From Asterella californica (taxonomy: Eukaryota; Streptophyta; Marchantiopsida; Marchantiales; Aytoniaceae): a stretch of DNA of 64,000 nt. This document shows, piece after piece, positions 13,105 through 25,800 of this stretch; position 1 is the first letter of the stretch; every line of letters starts with the position of its first letter. Both the position numbers and the translations under genes were made by a program. The notes below the pieces were generated by a model. That model was not told where the DNA came from, did not search any database, and was given only the letters and a program-made list of their open reading frames with translations. The DNA is taken from positions 558,001-622,000 of the forward strand of contig JAYKYS010000014.1 of assembly GCA_036924285.1 (NCBI GenBank), in the 5' to 3' direction.

Positions 13105-13270
13105 CTTAACTACTACCCATCTTTAAAGCCCAGGTGCCTCTGTAAATATGCCTCGTATCCAGGAGGAGTTCACTTTGCATGTGTGCTCTCTGCAAATAAA
13201 TGAATGTAATCATTAAATCTAAAATACTTTTGCCAAGTATATTTACCTGCAAGAACAAAATTGTTTAAAT
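13105..13270 (+). repeat. Dispersed repeat, partner at 19.85 kb
   Basis: TTTAAAGCCCAGGTGCCTCT, then TAAATATGCC, ATCCAGGAGGAGTTCACTTT, and after a gap TTTACCTGCAAGAACA. The same blocks in the same order occur at 19845-20010. The TATAAATA-like core suggests the promoter part of an old LTR, but no partner LTR or coding part is seen. Confidence 0.5.
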
Positions 13271-13833
13271 AAGGAACTAAATCACTTCATCACTAAGTAG
13301 TGGATATCCATTGGGAAAGATTGAAATCAATTTTGGGTGGTTTCTTGAAACAAACCATGTCTTTTCTCTAACCTAAAGTACAAGGGAAAGACAAAGGGAA
13401 TACCTTTTTCGTTGCTTTTATACCCGCAATTGAGGCAAGTGGAGAGCGCATTTTACTTATACCATAACGATAAATCTTTATTAATGCAAAATGATCATAT
13501 AGAGTTTTTGCTCACCTCTTTTTGTTTCATTTTGAATTATCGTGCCACAATGTCTATGTAGTTACGGGTTTCTGTACTGCCCATGAGTTTAGTGCGAGTT
13601 TGACTCACACAGTCAAGCTTCTGTCGCAGTTCATGTTAGAACCTCTTGATCCAAGTTTTTGCTCCACACACTTGGATCACTTTTACCTGTTCGCGCAGCT
13701 GGAAGATTCGAATTCAGATTTTGAATTTGAATATCTGTTATCGTTGAGAAACCGTTGCAAATCTCCCTTCTGTTCAACAAGACTGTGAACACTGTTGTAA
13801 ACGGAGAAAGTGTTTCGAACTGTCATGTTAAAG

Positions 13834-14030
13834 CGTGTATATTCACCTCCTCCATCTTTCAGTAGAGGAGGCAAATATGCTAATTTATTACCTTATCATT
13901 CAGTTGGGAAAAGTTAATAATAAATTAATACATACATTAATATATTATCTAAAGATGAATGAATATGTGGATTTTGGCACCCTTGCATGTATACTCTCGA
14001 GAGGATATCTTTTCGCGTTAGGTTTGTAGG
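13834..14030 (+). repeat. Multi-hairpin repeat family, copy B
   Basis: GTGTATATTCACCTCCTCC pairs with GGAGGCAAATATGC around a short loop, then come CTAATTTATTACC and a second weak stem ending in TTAATAATAAATTAATAC. The arrangement is that of the copies at 9400 and 55065. Confidence 0.6.
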
Positions 14031-14654
14031 TTAAGATCGTTTTATAGTTGCTCGTGTACTTATCAGAATTTACTAAAAGTTGTAACTTTATATTCTAAAG
14101 ACGATTGATGGTTCTTCTGGATGTACAACAACTTATACATTCACTGCAACAGTTCTTGACGTTTCAGGTTAACAGACACCGTTCCCACTTATCCAACCCT
14201 TCTTTGACATAGCCATTCCGACTATTTAAATTCTATGATAAAAATAGTGCACTTCCACATACCTAAATTAAATGTATACCTAAATTGAATATATAATATT
14301 ACCAGAAGAGACTATAAATTAATTTTAGAGTGAATCATGCCAATGAATTTTACTGCCGTGTTTATTGTTTGTCTTGGTCTTCATTTCTGACCAAAGTGCA
14401 CTTTGGATGCATATTAAACTATGTCTCCTTTACTTTGAAAGGTACTTCATTCAACAATCGTATAAGTTAAAAATAATAGCATAATGAATTACCGGGCAAA
14501 CTCTCGAAGTCCAAAATAAAATTTCATGCAAAAGCGACTAATTGTGATTTTCACGTTAAACGTTAAGTAACTTGTTCATCTAAGTGGTCAAGGGAAGAAG
14601 TTTTAATATCTTATCAAATATAGTTTTTAATATATATATCAAATATCACATATA

Positions 14655-14740
14655 TATCTCATGATGGGGAGAGTCTTTACCTCCTAACTCGAGGTGAAGG
14701 CTCGATTCCTCGCACTTCTCTCGTCCAATAGATGAAGGAA
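14655..14740 (+). repeat. tRNA-like (SINE head) sequence
   Basis: ACCTC-CTAACTC-GAGGT forms a perfect 5-bp stem with a 7-base loop like a tRNA anticodon arm (anticodon position AAC). It is followed by GGCTCGATTCC, a good match to the RNA polymerase III B box. The acceptor stem does not pair and no CCA is encoded, so this is a tRNA-derived SINE head or tRNA pseudogene, not a working tRNA. Confidence 0.45.
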
Positions 14741-15899
14741 AACCTTAACTGGTGGCTGTGGTTCATTCTGATGAACAACAGAACAAGAATAAATTCCATA
14801 ACAAACAATGGCAGACTAAAAAAACACGTCTGAAAGAAAGAAATATATCTTACCAATATCTATATATCTCTCATGGTTCGCACTGATCCAAAAAGAGATA
14901 CTTATTGCACGTAAAGAGCTGAGACTACGGTAACAGTTTCATGATAAGACGGTACGCTAACTACGTCCCCATGAGAGAAACAATGTGCGAATATTCCAGA
15001 ATCAATGGCCGGATCTGCTGAAAATTCACAGTTCACGGTGGCGTGCTACCGCCTGCTTCCCGGTTTCAGCTCAACAGACAGCTACGACTACTTCCTATCC
15101 GAGGTCAAAATGGGGTCTGGCAAGAATGTGCCTCAAACATGATGAGATTTATCAGGACTGTGCAGTTCAGCACGAGGGAACAGCTGCAGCAAGGCACTGG
15201 ATCCGGAGCGAGCGGGGATACGGCGTGCCACGGTCCTGCAGGCTGCCGCCTGCTCGGCTGAACTTCTGCAACCGGCCAGCCCGGCAAGAAATTCCCCGCC
15301 CCGTTTAGGCGCAGAGCTCGCAGCTGGACTCCAGTCCCAGTACCGACTCCGCAGCTGAGTCCCAATACAGAGAGCGAGAAGGAAAACAAGAGTAGGGAGA
15401 TTTTCATGTCGAGCGAGACAGAGGGAGCGAACAAGGCGAAAGGGAAGGGAAGAAAGCGATTCACGTACAGATTCACGTACAGATTCGCCCCTTGAATCTG
15501 ATCCATGAAAATTACATGGACAAGACCCGGACTGATGGACTGGACATCAGACTAGAAGGAAAGTAACTGCAAGGAAGAAGTCATACCCGGACTCCACGCA
15601 TAGCCATAACTACAATCAGGTGACATGATCTGAATAAGTTCCGCTGGAGTGATACTTTGAAAAGAAAAGTAGTTAGTAGATCGATACACATAAATGCTGC
15701 AAAAGTTGCATCTTGCAACTCTCTCGCGTTATCTTCTTATTTGGCATCGACAGCTAAGACCCGGCACAAAGCAGCACCTGCTGATCGCATCCATAGCCAG
15801 AACACTGCTTTATTAGGACGAGAGGGCCCAGGGACTGTACCTATGACAGTATATCTTTCTCTTATTCCTCATTATACCCACGACTTTCTGTCTGAGTAC

Positions 15900-16169
15900 T
15901 TACGACTTTGGGCTCACGTGCTTGAGCGCTTCCGAAGTTTTGAACGTGACGAGGTTCTCCTTGCTGCTACCAAGAAAGTCTTTCCCGTAGCCGGCGAAGC
16001 CATACCACCGGTCAGGACCAGACCCACCACCAGAAACAATCTTGGGGATGTGTTTGTCCGTGTGTCTGTTTGTGGTCATGGCCGGTGTTCTGCTGGAAAA
16101 TGTATATACGACTTTTCCAGGCTCACGTTGGCACAAGTCGGCGAAGGCGGCCCTGCCCATGATCGACAT
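15900..16169 (-). CDS. Hypothetical 89-aa protein
   Basis: An open frame with protein-like composition in a GC-richer island. It has a basic and polar middle (TNRHTDKHIPKIV), a glycine-rich turn (SGGGSGPDRWYGF), then AGYGKDFLGSSKE, and ends in a lysine/serine tail. I do not recognise it. No signal peptide or membrane segment is visible. A longer open frame overlaps it on the plus strand (15657-16241); its composition is less protein-like, but only one of the two can be real and neither is proven. It may also be one exon of a spliced gene. Confidence 0.35.
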   Translation of the reverse strand: MSIMGRAAFADLCQREPGKVVYTFSSRTPAMTTNRHTDKHIPKIVSGGGSGPDRWYGFAGYGKDFLGSSKENLVTFKTSEALKHVSPKS

Positions 16170-16249
16170 GACTACGAAACGGCTTGGATCACCTCCATGA
16201 ACTTCCCGGAGAGTTATGAACTGCCATCATGGATGAACTAGTACGGACT

Positions 16250-17354
16250 CGTGTGGAACAGTGGAGGCAGACGCAAACTCAAGCTCCAAATGTCCATCGG
16301 CTGACTTTCACTGCGTCAAGCTTAAGGTTCCGAATTCATCACGGGGAGTAAAACCCTAATTCTTCAGTATCCACACAAGACTCGACAACCATTTTTTGCC
16401 GGCGGCTCTTGTCAGTCCTTGTTACGCAGTCGTTCGTACTCGGAAACATTACTTATTTCAGTTCTTAGGAGTATCGACTATAAAGTGCAAGGATCACCAG
16501 GACAACTAGAGAGAATGGGACCACAGGAAGTGTGGTATGGTGCTCTGAATACGTTCAACCCAGTGAACAAATCTTAAAATATGCAAAAAGAACCTCCTTG
16601 CGCTGGGACGAATAGACTCGCAGACATATTCTGTTGAAGTGTTCAGAGCCTATGAAATCATGGACCTTGCTAAACGAAATTTATACACGAGCACCACCGT
16701 GGTGGTACTGGATTTATAAATGATAATAGGAGTGACAAATTCGATAAAACTCAAAACGAAGGCTGTGTCTGACCAAACATCAGCAGCACTCCGCTGTGAA
16801 TTATTAACCTTGATTTGAATCAAATGCTCCGGGGCACCTCAAAGAGAAGTCCATCGCGTGAGTCTTCTGCTTACAATAGTGAGCCCTTAGTGACGCAGAT
16901 AGAATAGACAGGCCCGCTTTCAGAAGCCAAACTATCTGCCGCCTAATGAATGAAGCCACTGAAATCTACATTCGGCCATCTACATGCCATGCCGGACTTT
17001 AATGACTAACTCGGCGAGGTTCATAAGGAAGACGTTTGTTTCTTTAATTTTTGGGTGGCAAGGGATCATATTTGGTATAACGAACATAGAGAGAACTAAT
17101 TTCTTTTGCAGTCGCTGTTTCAAAGAGAGGACGTATCGTCATAAACATGCGGATCGAGGTAGAACGGAGCGTAGACATGTTTGTGTATCCATCAAGCAAG
17201 TAAGATTTCTAGTCTAGATGATCCCTATATGAATTTAGGAATCCGACCAAAAGTTGAGCTAGGTTGTGATTTAGAAGAGACTTGCACTCACACCGGGAGA
17301 TGGAATTGCTGTCCAATGGGAGGTAACTCTCTGCGATGAGCGGTAAGAGAGACT
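16250..17354. other. Intergenic, no supported gene
   Basis: Only short frames without recognisable similarity. It presumably includes the 3' UTR of the calmodulin-like gene next to it. No repeat of note was seen. Confidence 0.5.
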
Positions 17355-18059
17355 TTAGCCTCGGCCGAAGTCAGCTTCCATGAGCTTCTTAAACTCGACG
17401 AAATCCACTCGTCCATTTCCATCGACATCAACATTTTGGATCATCCTTTCGCAGTTGGACATGCTGTTGGCTTCGAGCATTCCCAGCTTCACCAGAACCG
17501 TCTGCAGCTCAGAGGGAGAGATACTGCCATCGCCATTCTTGTCAAATACGTTGAAAGCTTCCTTCAAATCTTCCTCTTCGTGTTGCAAGTTCCCGTTCGA
17601 CAAGTCCACGGAGCTCAAGGTTTGATAAAGAGAAGCGAATTCACTGAAATCCACGGATCCATCACCGTTAACGTCCACCGAGCTAACCATGCAAGAAATA
17701 TCGTCTTCCGTCGTCTGGAAGCCTAACCTGTCCATAAATACACGTAAATCATCCTTGGAAATTAATCCATCTTTGTTCTCATCGAAGAAGTCGAACACCT
17801 TTCTAATCTCATCTTCCTCTATGGCCGGTGCCTCCTTTTTCTTGAAGCTCTGATACCGATGGAAGAACTCCTCCACCGGTTGCGTACTACTAGCCCTCTT
17901 TCCTTTCTCTGCTGCTCTCTCCTCCTCTCTCCTACTTACACTTGGCGCCGAGCCTTCCCCCAACTTTTGAATCTCGTCTTCTACGGCGGCACCATATCGC
18001 TCAGTCATACTGTCTTCTCTCACGAACGAAATGCCCGATCTAAACGACTCGATCATCAA
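17355..18059 (-). CDS. Calmodulin-like protein (four EF-hands), CML family
   Basis: A single-exon gene of 234 aa, as is usual for plant CMLs. It would sense calcium and bind target proteins. An N-terminal extension of about 80 residues is polar and charged and likely disordered. Four EF-hands follow with loops at residues 93-104 (DENKDGLISKDD), 129-140 (DVNGDGSVDFSE), 173-184 (DKNGDGSISPSE) and 211-222 (DVDGNGRVDFVE). Loops 2-4 have canonical Asp at 1 and Glu at 12. Loop 1 has Asp at position 12, which in EF-hands weakens calcium preference. There is no myristoylation motif (MMIES) and no prenylation box. The Met at 18059 is the first in frame; a second Met lies at the next codon. The CML number cannot be assigned from sequence alone. 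Confidence 0.93.
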   Translation of the reverse strand: MMIESFRSGISFVREDSMTERYGAAVEDEIQKLGEGSAPSVSRREEERAAEKGKRASSTQPVEEFFHRYQSFKKKEAPAIEEDEIRKVFDFFDENKDGLISKDDLRVFMDRLGFQTTEDDISCMVSSVDVNGDGSVDFSEFASLYQTLSSVDLSNGNLQHEEEDLKEAFNVFDKNGDGSISPSELQTVLVKLGMLEANSMSNCERMIQNVDVDGNGRVDFVEFKKLMEADFGRG

Positions 18060-19844
18060 AATGGCAATTGAATTTCGAAGGAGTCGGTCACCAAAGCTTG
18101 GAAAGTCAAGACCTGCACACTAATTTAAAAGCCATGGAAGCAAAGCTAGCGAGCGATTTCAGCAAATCTGATACGGAAGAGATCTGCTCCTGCTCGTGCT
18201 CGTCTTGGGACAGAGACGAGAAGGAAGAACACCACACTTCATCTTCTTATTCTTCATCTTCTTCTTATTCAGGTATGCACACGTACGGCATACGTATGTA
18301 CGTTCCTTCGGGTCCGAGTCGTACAAAATCCAGATATGCCCCTACGTCGTTAAACTATGGCCTGGCAGAAGTAAAAGTGTTAAATCGAACTGGTACGGTA
18401 ACCGCCGCTCGTAGGAGGACTCTCTTCTTCTATCAAGCCTCGAGAGTCGAGACGAGGGTTGCGTGACGCTTGAATTCACCCCTCGAACCTTACGACGATT
18501 TATATAGCAGTGCGACTCCTGAAAGGAGCAAGACTGTCGTGGAATCTTGTAGCGTACGTAGTACCGGGTCGGGTTCGTCGCAATTGCAAGCCCAGTTAAC
18601 CTGCAGCTGGAAGCAAGGAAAGAAGGGAGAGTGACGAAGAAGGAGAACAGGGACTAACTGTACAGTAGGCAGGAATTTAAAGTCAAGATTTACTGAGAAG
18701 TCGGTTAAACGTGGTAGATACATAACAGCAGCAGAGGAAAGTCCAGCAGTTCACTTGGATGTTTGCACCACGTTCAGCATCCTCACTCGGTGCGGTCTCA
18801 ATCAGTCTCTGTTCTCTCAGGTCAGGTCCGATGTCACATCGGTTCATGGTGAGCAGCTGAACAAGAAAAGAATCAAAGAATCAAAAAAGGAAGAAGCGCA
18901 AGCAATCACTGGAGGCTCAGCGTGACTGTGCCGCTACACTGTCTACCGTGTCCGTCGCGTTTCTCAGGGGTAGATACGGACAAAGGGGGAATATGGAGTC
19001 TGATATGGACGAAAGGGGGAAGCAGATCAGGAAGTACAAGCCGCACGAAAGTGACAGTCCCCTTTCTCATCGTCAAGTACGAAACCTTTCGGGCGAAGTA
19101 ACGGCCGAAGGAAACCAACCATGCACGAAACCATCCTGCATTCTTTCCCCGAAAGTTCCACAGTCTTTGCTCCGAGCTGATCTAACGATCTACCACAGTA
19201 AACGACTACTCCGTCCATCGGTTATCTTCCATGACTGTAGAGTTGTACAGTACTCGACGTTCGTGGAGGCATTTACTAGAAGCTTGCAAGCGACAAACAG
19301 AAACGATGAAAATAAAAACAACGTCCAGATCCTCCGTTTCTCCTTCTTTATCAGTTCCGTTCAAGGAGCTCTGAATGGATGGCAACAGACGGGGATGGAT
19401 GGACTGCTGGAGAATAAACTCGAGGAATTATGCCAACACGGAGCAGAAAAGAAGGTACGAAAGTACGTATGAGTATATGCCGGCCCCAGCATGTACGGAC
19501 GAGGTAAAGAGTCACGAGGTGTACAGTACCGAATCTGATCTGGAGCCAAGTGGAAACTGCAGCACTGCAGCTTGAGACAACTTTTTGACTTTTGCAACTT
19601 ATGCTAGTCTATAAATTATATTCTTTAATAGAAAGTCATCACAAAGTAACAATTCGGATAAGATAGCTTTCCAAAAGATGAACTTTTAAATTACATTTCG
19701 AGATTTTCCACAAATGTTGCATCACCTCTTTGCAAATTTCTGCCACTTTTAAATACGCAAGGAAAATATTGGAAAAGGAATTTGCAAAACCAACAACCTT
19801 TAGGTGCTCTACAAACCACTAGAGTTTATATTAGTGGAGTCTGC

Positions 19845-20010
19845 ACTCAGCTTAAAAGCCCAAGTGCCTTTATAAATATTCCTGGTAATCAGGAGGACTT
19901 CATTTTGCGAGTAGGTTCTTTGCGAAGAAGATATTTAACCGTTATACAAGAAATAATAACATATAACATATAATTTATAATTTACCTGCAAAAACAGAAT
20001 CTGTTAAACC
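19845..20010 (+). repeat. Dispersed repeat, partner at 13.1 kb
   Basis: CTTAAAAGCCCAAGTGCCTT, TATAAATATTCC, AATCAGGAGGACTTCATTTT, and later ATTTACCTGCAAAAACAG align block by block with 13105-13270. Confidence 0.5.
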
Positions 20011-20824
20011 CCGTGGGAGTACAAAGTCCCTGTGTAGAAGGAGTGTCTCAGTTTTGGATTCAAATTTTAGAAAGTGTTAGTAGAGAGTAAAATTAATATT
20101 TTTGTGCTCGGTTAGATTTCTCTCGTATGAGTTTGGTTTCTGTCACTTTGGGTTCAAAAGATAGATGTGGATGTAATGCCAAAAGGTTCAGCTCTAGACA
20201 ATACTTGAGTGAAAATATCTCTGTGATACAAAATATATGGAAATATTATGATACAAAATATTATGGAGTGTTGAATGGAAAACCTCAATGTTTGGTAGAG
20301 TTGTTTGGTAAAATGCCATGTAAGCTTTTCTTCAGTTGTCAGGTTTTATACTAACCCCAGGGGTTTATATAATGACTTAAATGAAAGCTCTCCCAGAGCT
20401 TTACACTATGTTTCACTTCAAACTTATTTATCTAATATCTATTGAAAAATATTAAAATAAAATCTTGTAGTTCTTTTGTTGTAGAATAATATCTTCTCTC
20501 CAACCTATTGTACACTGGGGAGGAGAAAAGAATATTCCCCTTTTTTCTTTTATATATTTTGAGAAACAGAGGATATTAGCCCTGTCCATAATCTAAAAAA
20601 ATTATCTATTTAAGCAAACCAAAAGAGAAAGGCTTGAAAATAGAGAAAAGTTGTCAGTACGTTCTTATATCCAAGAAGAGCTTTTACTGATGCGCTGTCT
20701 GCTAGAACTAACTGATTCTGGTCAAATCTCACCATATCTTCGATTTCTCCTGAATTATGCTCTAATTTTTAACTTCATAACCGGCTAATTTATTCCACTC
20801 ATATTTGAATCCTAATATTTGTGT

Positions 20825-21015
20825 TGCGAAGCTTGTAGATTTGCTCCCCTCTTCCATCTGAAGATCGAAGAGTGAAATAAGTTTAATTTATTATCTAAAT
20901 TTTATGTCAAGAAGGATTAAGTAATAAGTTAATTCACTAATTAGATTAAAGTTTTTTGTCAATAAGCAGCCGCACTTATATTCTTGGAAGTGTGTTTTTC
21001 TGTCTTTCGCTTATG
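20825..21015 (+). repeat. Multi-hairpin repeat family, diverged copy C
   Basis: A diverged hairpin of TTGCTCCCCTCTTCC and AAGATCGAAGAGTGAAAT, then TTTAATTTATTATCTAAA, GGATTAAGTAATAAGTTAA, AATAAGCAGCCGCACTTATA and TTCTTGGAAGTGTG. This is the same order as the copy at 55065-55330. Confidence 0.55.
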
Positions 21016-22741
21016 TCTTTTGTTCTGACATTTTTGCTATTCTCGATACGAATATTTTGAAAAAAAATTATTTTATATTTTATATTTTTATGAATTTACT
21101 AAGACTTTTTTGTATAACAGTTATATCTTTTTTTTATAACAGAAAGTTCCTCGAAGGTGGTTGATTAATATATGCATTCTAGAGGCTCTATTTAGGCTTC
21201 CCCTCCATCATCTAATCTCACTGTAGAATACATCATTGAACCCTATGGGAAGAAAAGGTTTGGCTAAAACTTAAGTAAATAAGAATGATTCGTCATTCAT
21301 GCTCTATCAGCTTTTTATCATTCAGTGCGTCACTTTCTCCTCACTCTACTTATGGGTTTGTTTTGTCCTTTCAACTTTTCGGTCTCCTGTATATTGACTT
21401 TTTGGTCACATCCATGCATACCTCCTGTCCCTTTGACACCTTGTAGAAAGTATGATTCTGCTCACATCCATGACTTGTCTCTTAATTAAGTCATTTTGGC
21501 ATCTTATAAAACTATAAATATGATCATTTTTCTTGTATATATTTCTTGGTCTAAGTCATTTCAGGATTTGAAAAAATATGAGCTGTATCATCTCTCCACA
21601 TGCCGCTCGTTTTGGAGTCTATTTACCTAATCTGTGCCACGGGACTATTTCGCAAAAATGTGAAAGAAGTGATTACTCTCTGGAATAATCAGTCTAACCT
21701 CCTTAGCACTAGTTTGTATATTAAAAGGTAGATTTTTGAACTTGAAAGAAAATCTCAAACAGAACTCACATATCTTGATTTTGCTACAAGTATCTGTTAT
21801 CTTGCAACCGATTGGTATGTCTTTCAGGGAAATATTTGAAGTTATTTGTATGATCTTCCTTTTTGTGAAATATCTAAATCTATAAGATTTGTTTGAAAAA
21901 AATGAAGTTATGAAAAATGAGTTTGATGTCTAGAGTTATACATATGATCAAGATCTAGAAAGAATCAGAACATTGAGAACTCAAACTCAAAACAAAGAAA
22001 ATTCACGAAATCAAGTATCCATAAATAAAAAAGACTAGAAAACTGGAAATCTTGAAAGCTTTGATGATCAAGAACCTTAAATTATGAAGCTGAACTTGTG
22101 AGAAGTTAGAAACCCATAATTATGAAGAAATAGAATTCTCAGAAAATAGGAGATTATTGAGAAATCAAAGATTTTTTAAATGCATAAAACACAGATGAGA
22201 GAATCTAGTTAATAATAAGTAAAGAGATAGCACTTCTCGAGGATCTAGAAATAAGAGTTTTGCAGATCTTGGAATATGTCGGAAGATCGATAGACTGGAT
22301 AGATCTCAGAATCATATTCGTATTAGTCATACTTCTGAAAATAATAATCTTATCTAAAATGTGATTAGATATAAAATATTAGTTTGTCTCAACGATAATT
22401 ACTCGAGAGCAATTTTTGTTATTAATCTAGAGGACAATTGAGGAACGAGGGTGGAAATTATTGGAGGCGGTTGGCTGTGTTTAATTTTACGTTATCTAGT
22501 GTTCTTTGGGAAGAAGTTGTTTCATTCTATGTGATCAGAAAATATATAATGTTAAGTATAAATTCTAAATTAAGATATTATGAAAACTCAAAACTCCTAG
22601 TAAATATTAAATGGTAACAACGGAGACACTTGAGAGAAGTCAGACAAAACCCATAAGGCGAGCGTGGGAGGATGCGGTTCCAAAACTACAAATGGAGTAT
22701 CTTGTGACCGAATAGACATTAATCTATCTGGTACATTCATT

Positions 22742-22808
22742 GAAATATGCATGCCTCCAATGAATATGGAGAGAGTGAAATATGCTTGCATCCCAATGAA
22801 CATGGAGC
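22742..22808 (+). repeat. 35-bp tandem duplication
   Basis: GAAATATGCATGCCTCCAAT followed by GAATATGGAG is repeated 35 bp on with few changes (second copy from 22777). The ATATGC and TCCAAT elements recall the hairpin of the multi-hairpin family, so it may be a fragment of it. Confidence 0.5.
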
Positions 22809-22809
22809 G

Positions 22810-25800
22810 AGGTTTATATTAGCTCAAACTCATCTTGTTGTTTAGGTACTGTGTCGTGCCCCTTGACTGTTCTTTATTTCCTGTCCACAATTCACATCGG
22901 AGACAAGAATACACACCCTCCTCGCAAGAAAAGTTCTTTTCTCCTCACATCACCAATTACCATACCGGCCTAAAACAAACCACTAGCGGCCTAGAATATT
23001 TCAAAGCTCCGAAACTTCCCCACCTTCACCTGGGATGCATATTATTCTGTCATAGATAAGCGACAACAAGCGGCAGTCTACCGCTCCTTGTGTAACTATA
23101 AACTATAACATGAGAGTTTAGCCTTTCCTGGATCAATCACCGGAAAATCTTTAAGGAAGAGGAAAAGAACAAGAGTTTCGGATTCTATAATAAAGGGGCC
23201 CTGAAACATGATAAATGGTACGGTGATATACTTACCATGATGAAATATGCATTACAAGCGTGGAACTCAACTGCTACATCCTTCTCTTCCGTCAAAACTT
23301 GCGCATAACATATTCCTTACCTCTCGTAATGAATTATACACTTAACTGTGATCGAAGATACAATCATTACGCTAAAATCACATCTATCAGCTTTCCCGGA
23401 TGGCAAATGGATACAGACTCCCACTTATCAACCTCAATGAGATGGGACAGCACTAGGTGCGTATTCATCAGTGACTGGAATGTGAACAAGCACGTCTCAA
23501 CTCATGAAAAGAACCTCTTCATAGATGTTTCCATCAGGACTCTATCGACAGAGCTCTTCATGATCGAGTAAGCACTTCGAGAACCGTGGACCTTGCCGGG
23601 AGTGTTACTCAAGAAACGCGGCGAGGGTACCACAGCAAGGATTGTGTCACCATGGTAGCTTGATTTTCAAGATTAACCTGTAACATATTAGTTCTAGCAT
23701 CGACAAGGAACATCGAGGATTGAGAAGACTGGATTTATACTGAAGTGCATATCCCCACACAGGTTAGTAACTTCGCTTTCCACTTAGACAATTCACTGAA
23801 TTCGCCTACGTTATCTTTCGCCATTCTACCCAACACTAAACAGAATATTCACTACCGCTTGAGTAATATCATAACCATTACTGTGTATTGATATTCAAAG
23901 AAATCAAACCATAACGTCAGACAACATCCTTGGAGAACTTGAGCTAGCCACGTACTCTCGTGTCTTTCACATAGACCACGTCAAACTATGCTCACCAGAA
24001 AATGCTCGCCGTATCACTATAACTACGTAGCGTAATTTACAAGAAACAAAGAGATTTGGAAAGGTTTACTCAATCTTCTTCATTTGTCCTTCACCTAGAT
24101 TCCACTTTAGAGCCTGGACAGCCATGAAAGGTCACGTTCAAAGTTAAGCTTTGAAATTTCCACACTACTTACACCGAAACTGTTTGTTGAAAGGAATCAG
24201 CTTAAGAAATTACTGGAACACATTTTCCATTTCGTAACTAATGCCAACTCATTCAGTGCTTTGCGTGACGGCTGATCGTGGAGATCAACAGTGAAGGTGA
24301 AATCGCACGACGATAAGGACTTCAGCGCACACCGAGGCGGAAAACTCACAAGGTCGTATTCTTATTCCAAGGGAACGGTCCCCATTCTTCTCCAGTGGTA
24401 TTGTTATAACAATCTTCCAGAATCAAACCTGACTCTGTTGCTGTGGTGAGAACACAATCGATTACTGTCTGGTCACCGACTCAACAGACTGCATGACTCT
24501 GAAGAGGACCCAAACACATTCTAGTGAGTTTGAACTGAAATGACACCCGAACTCCCAGGCTGAGAAGGAGTCATGACCTTTTCTCCAGCATAAGTTCCAG
24601 TACCTGGTGCCTTATTCCAGCTTTAATCGTCTAACCATGATTCGTTCTGTCATGTGCAGCATATGAAACGACGAATGTCTGCTAGTGCTCGTCTCTAATG
24701 ACTCAACTTATAAACCTAAATTCAGTAACTACGACCAGGCTGTCAATGAATGGAGCCAGAACAGAAATCCAATACTGGAACAGAAACTGTCACTTTAGAT
24801 TATTAGAGATGCTTCACGGAAAATGATGATACAAAGACCGGAAGGTGACAAAGTATTACTTCGAAACAAAAAGGATCTCATGTTCCCGAGAACAGTCGCC
24901 TCCATCTTTAGTGCCACCTTTAGTGCCACGAGATAAGTCATCATGAAGAGAAGAATGACAGTTAAATGGTCTCTGCTACCCAGTGCAATGAAGATCAGAT
25001 AAAAAGATCGCGAAGGAGATCATGGTTCTACATAGCAGATACGACGAGACTGAAGACGAGAACAGTAAGAGATCACACTTCCAAGGAGAATCAAGTATTT
25101 ACTACGTCACAAGCTTTCTCGATATTACAGCACCAAGCAAGGTGGATATGACTGCCCTATGACTACCTAATCATCCACAAATATGAGCTTGGAGAGAGAA
25201 ACCAGATTCATATCCAAAACTGTGTACTGGTCCTCCACCGGGCCGCTTATGCGCCACTGACGCCGACACAGTTTCATCTGTTTAGTATACACAACCCCAA
25301 AACGATTTCTACGAAGTTAAACCCTTGTGTTACCTGCAGAGACCAAGACCTGACCGTAAACTGTTCGCTTGGCCAGAAGTTTTGCTTAGTGTACACGTAC
25401 CGAGCGAGGTCAAGGTTCCGACTCCACCGTAGGAAACCGACGTTGACAGCTGGGATGATAAGGAGTCCTGACACCTCCATGCCATAATCAACCTGTTAAA
25501 GAGAACAGGTATAAGACTTGGAAACCCCAAGAAATGGACAGAGCCTCCGCAGGATTCATTCAGCAGAAATAAACAGAACCTCGTCCGAAAGAGAAGGGTT
25601 CAGAGACTCTTCCTGGCGGTCAAGGCATTACATACGTAAAGCATTTCGCAACTAGCTGATACTGTATGCCTACTTCAAGCTTCTAGGTGACCTTGCACTC
25701 AACCTGTACATCTAGCTGTCCGGTTGTCCCTTTTAATCTTTATGTGAGGCGCAACGTAGTGTAGGACCATGGGTGAATATCTTGCATACAAACTGTTCAA

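Larger units (their letters stand above)
6745..15899. other. Long gene-poor, AT-rich region with repeats
   Basis: Past about 7 kb the sequence becomes AT-rich and has no open frame resembling a protein. It holds the repeats listed separately: a palindrome-centred array, hairpin-family copies, a Mutator-type MITE, paired inverted-repeat motifs and a tRNA-like head. From about 14.9 kb composition rises again toward the next gene island. The short frames at 14985-15506 on both strands match nothing I know. Confidence 0.7.
18060..22600. other. Gene-poor stretch, AT-rich after 19.6 kb
   Basis: Up to about 19.6 kb the composition is moderate and should hold the CML promoter and leader. Serine-rich open frames on the plus strand (18068-18466) run against the CML start and look like chance readings of a TCT/TTC-rich leader. 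Beyond 19.6 kb it is AT-rich, with repeats at 19845 and 20825 and no protein-like frame. Confidence 0.6.

Noticed and set aside
15657..16241. 194-codon plus-strand frame
   Set aside because: No recognisable motif, composition less protein-like than the overlapping minus-strand frame, and no promoter or splice evidence. Kept only as an alternative to the 89-aa frame.
18068..18466. Serine-rich 132-codon frame starting next to the CML start on the opposite strand
   Set aside because: Its serine and tyrosine runs reflect a TCT/TTC-rich tract in the CML upstream region.
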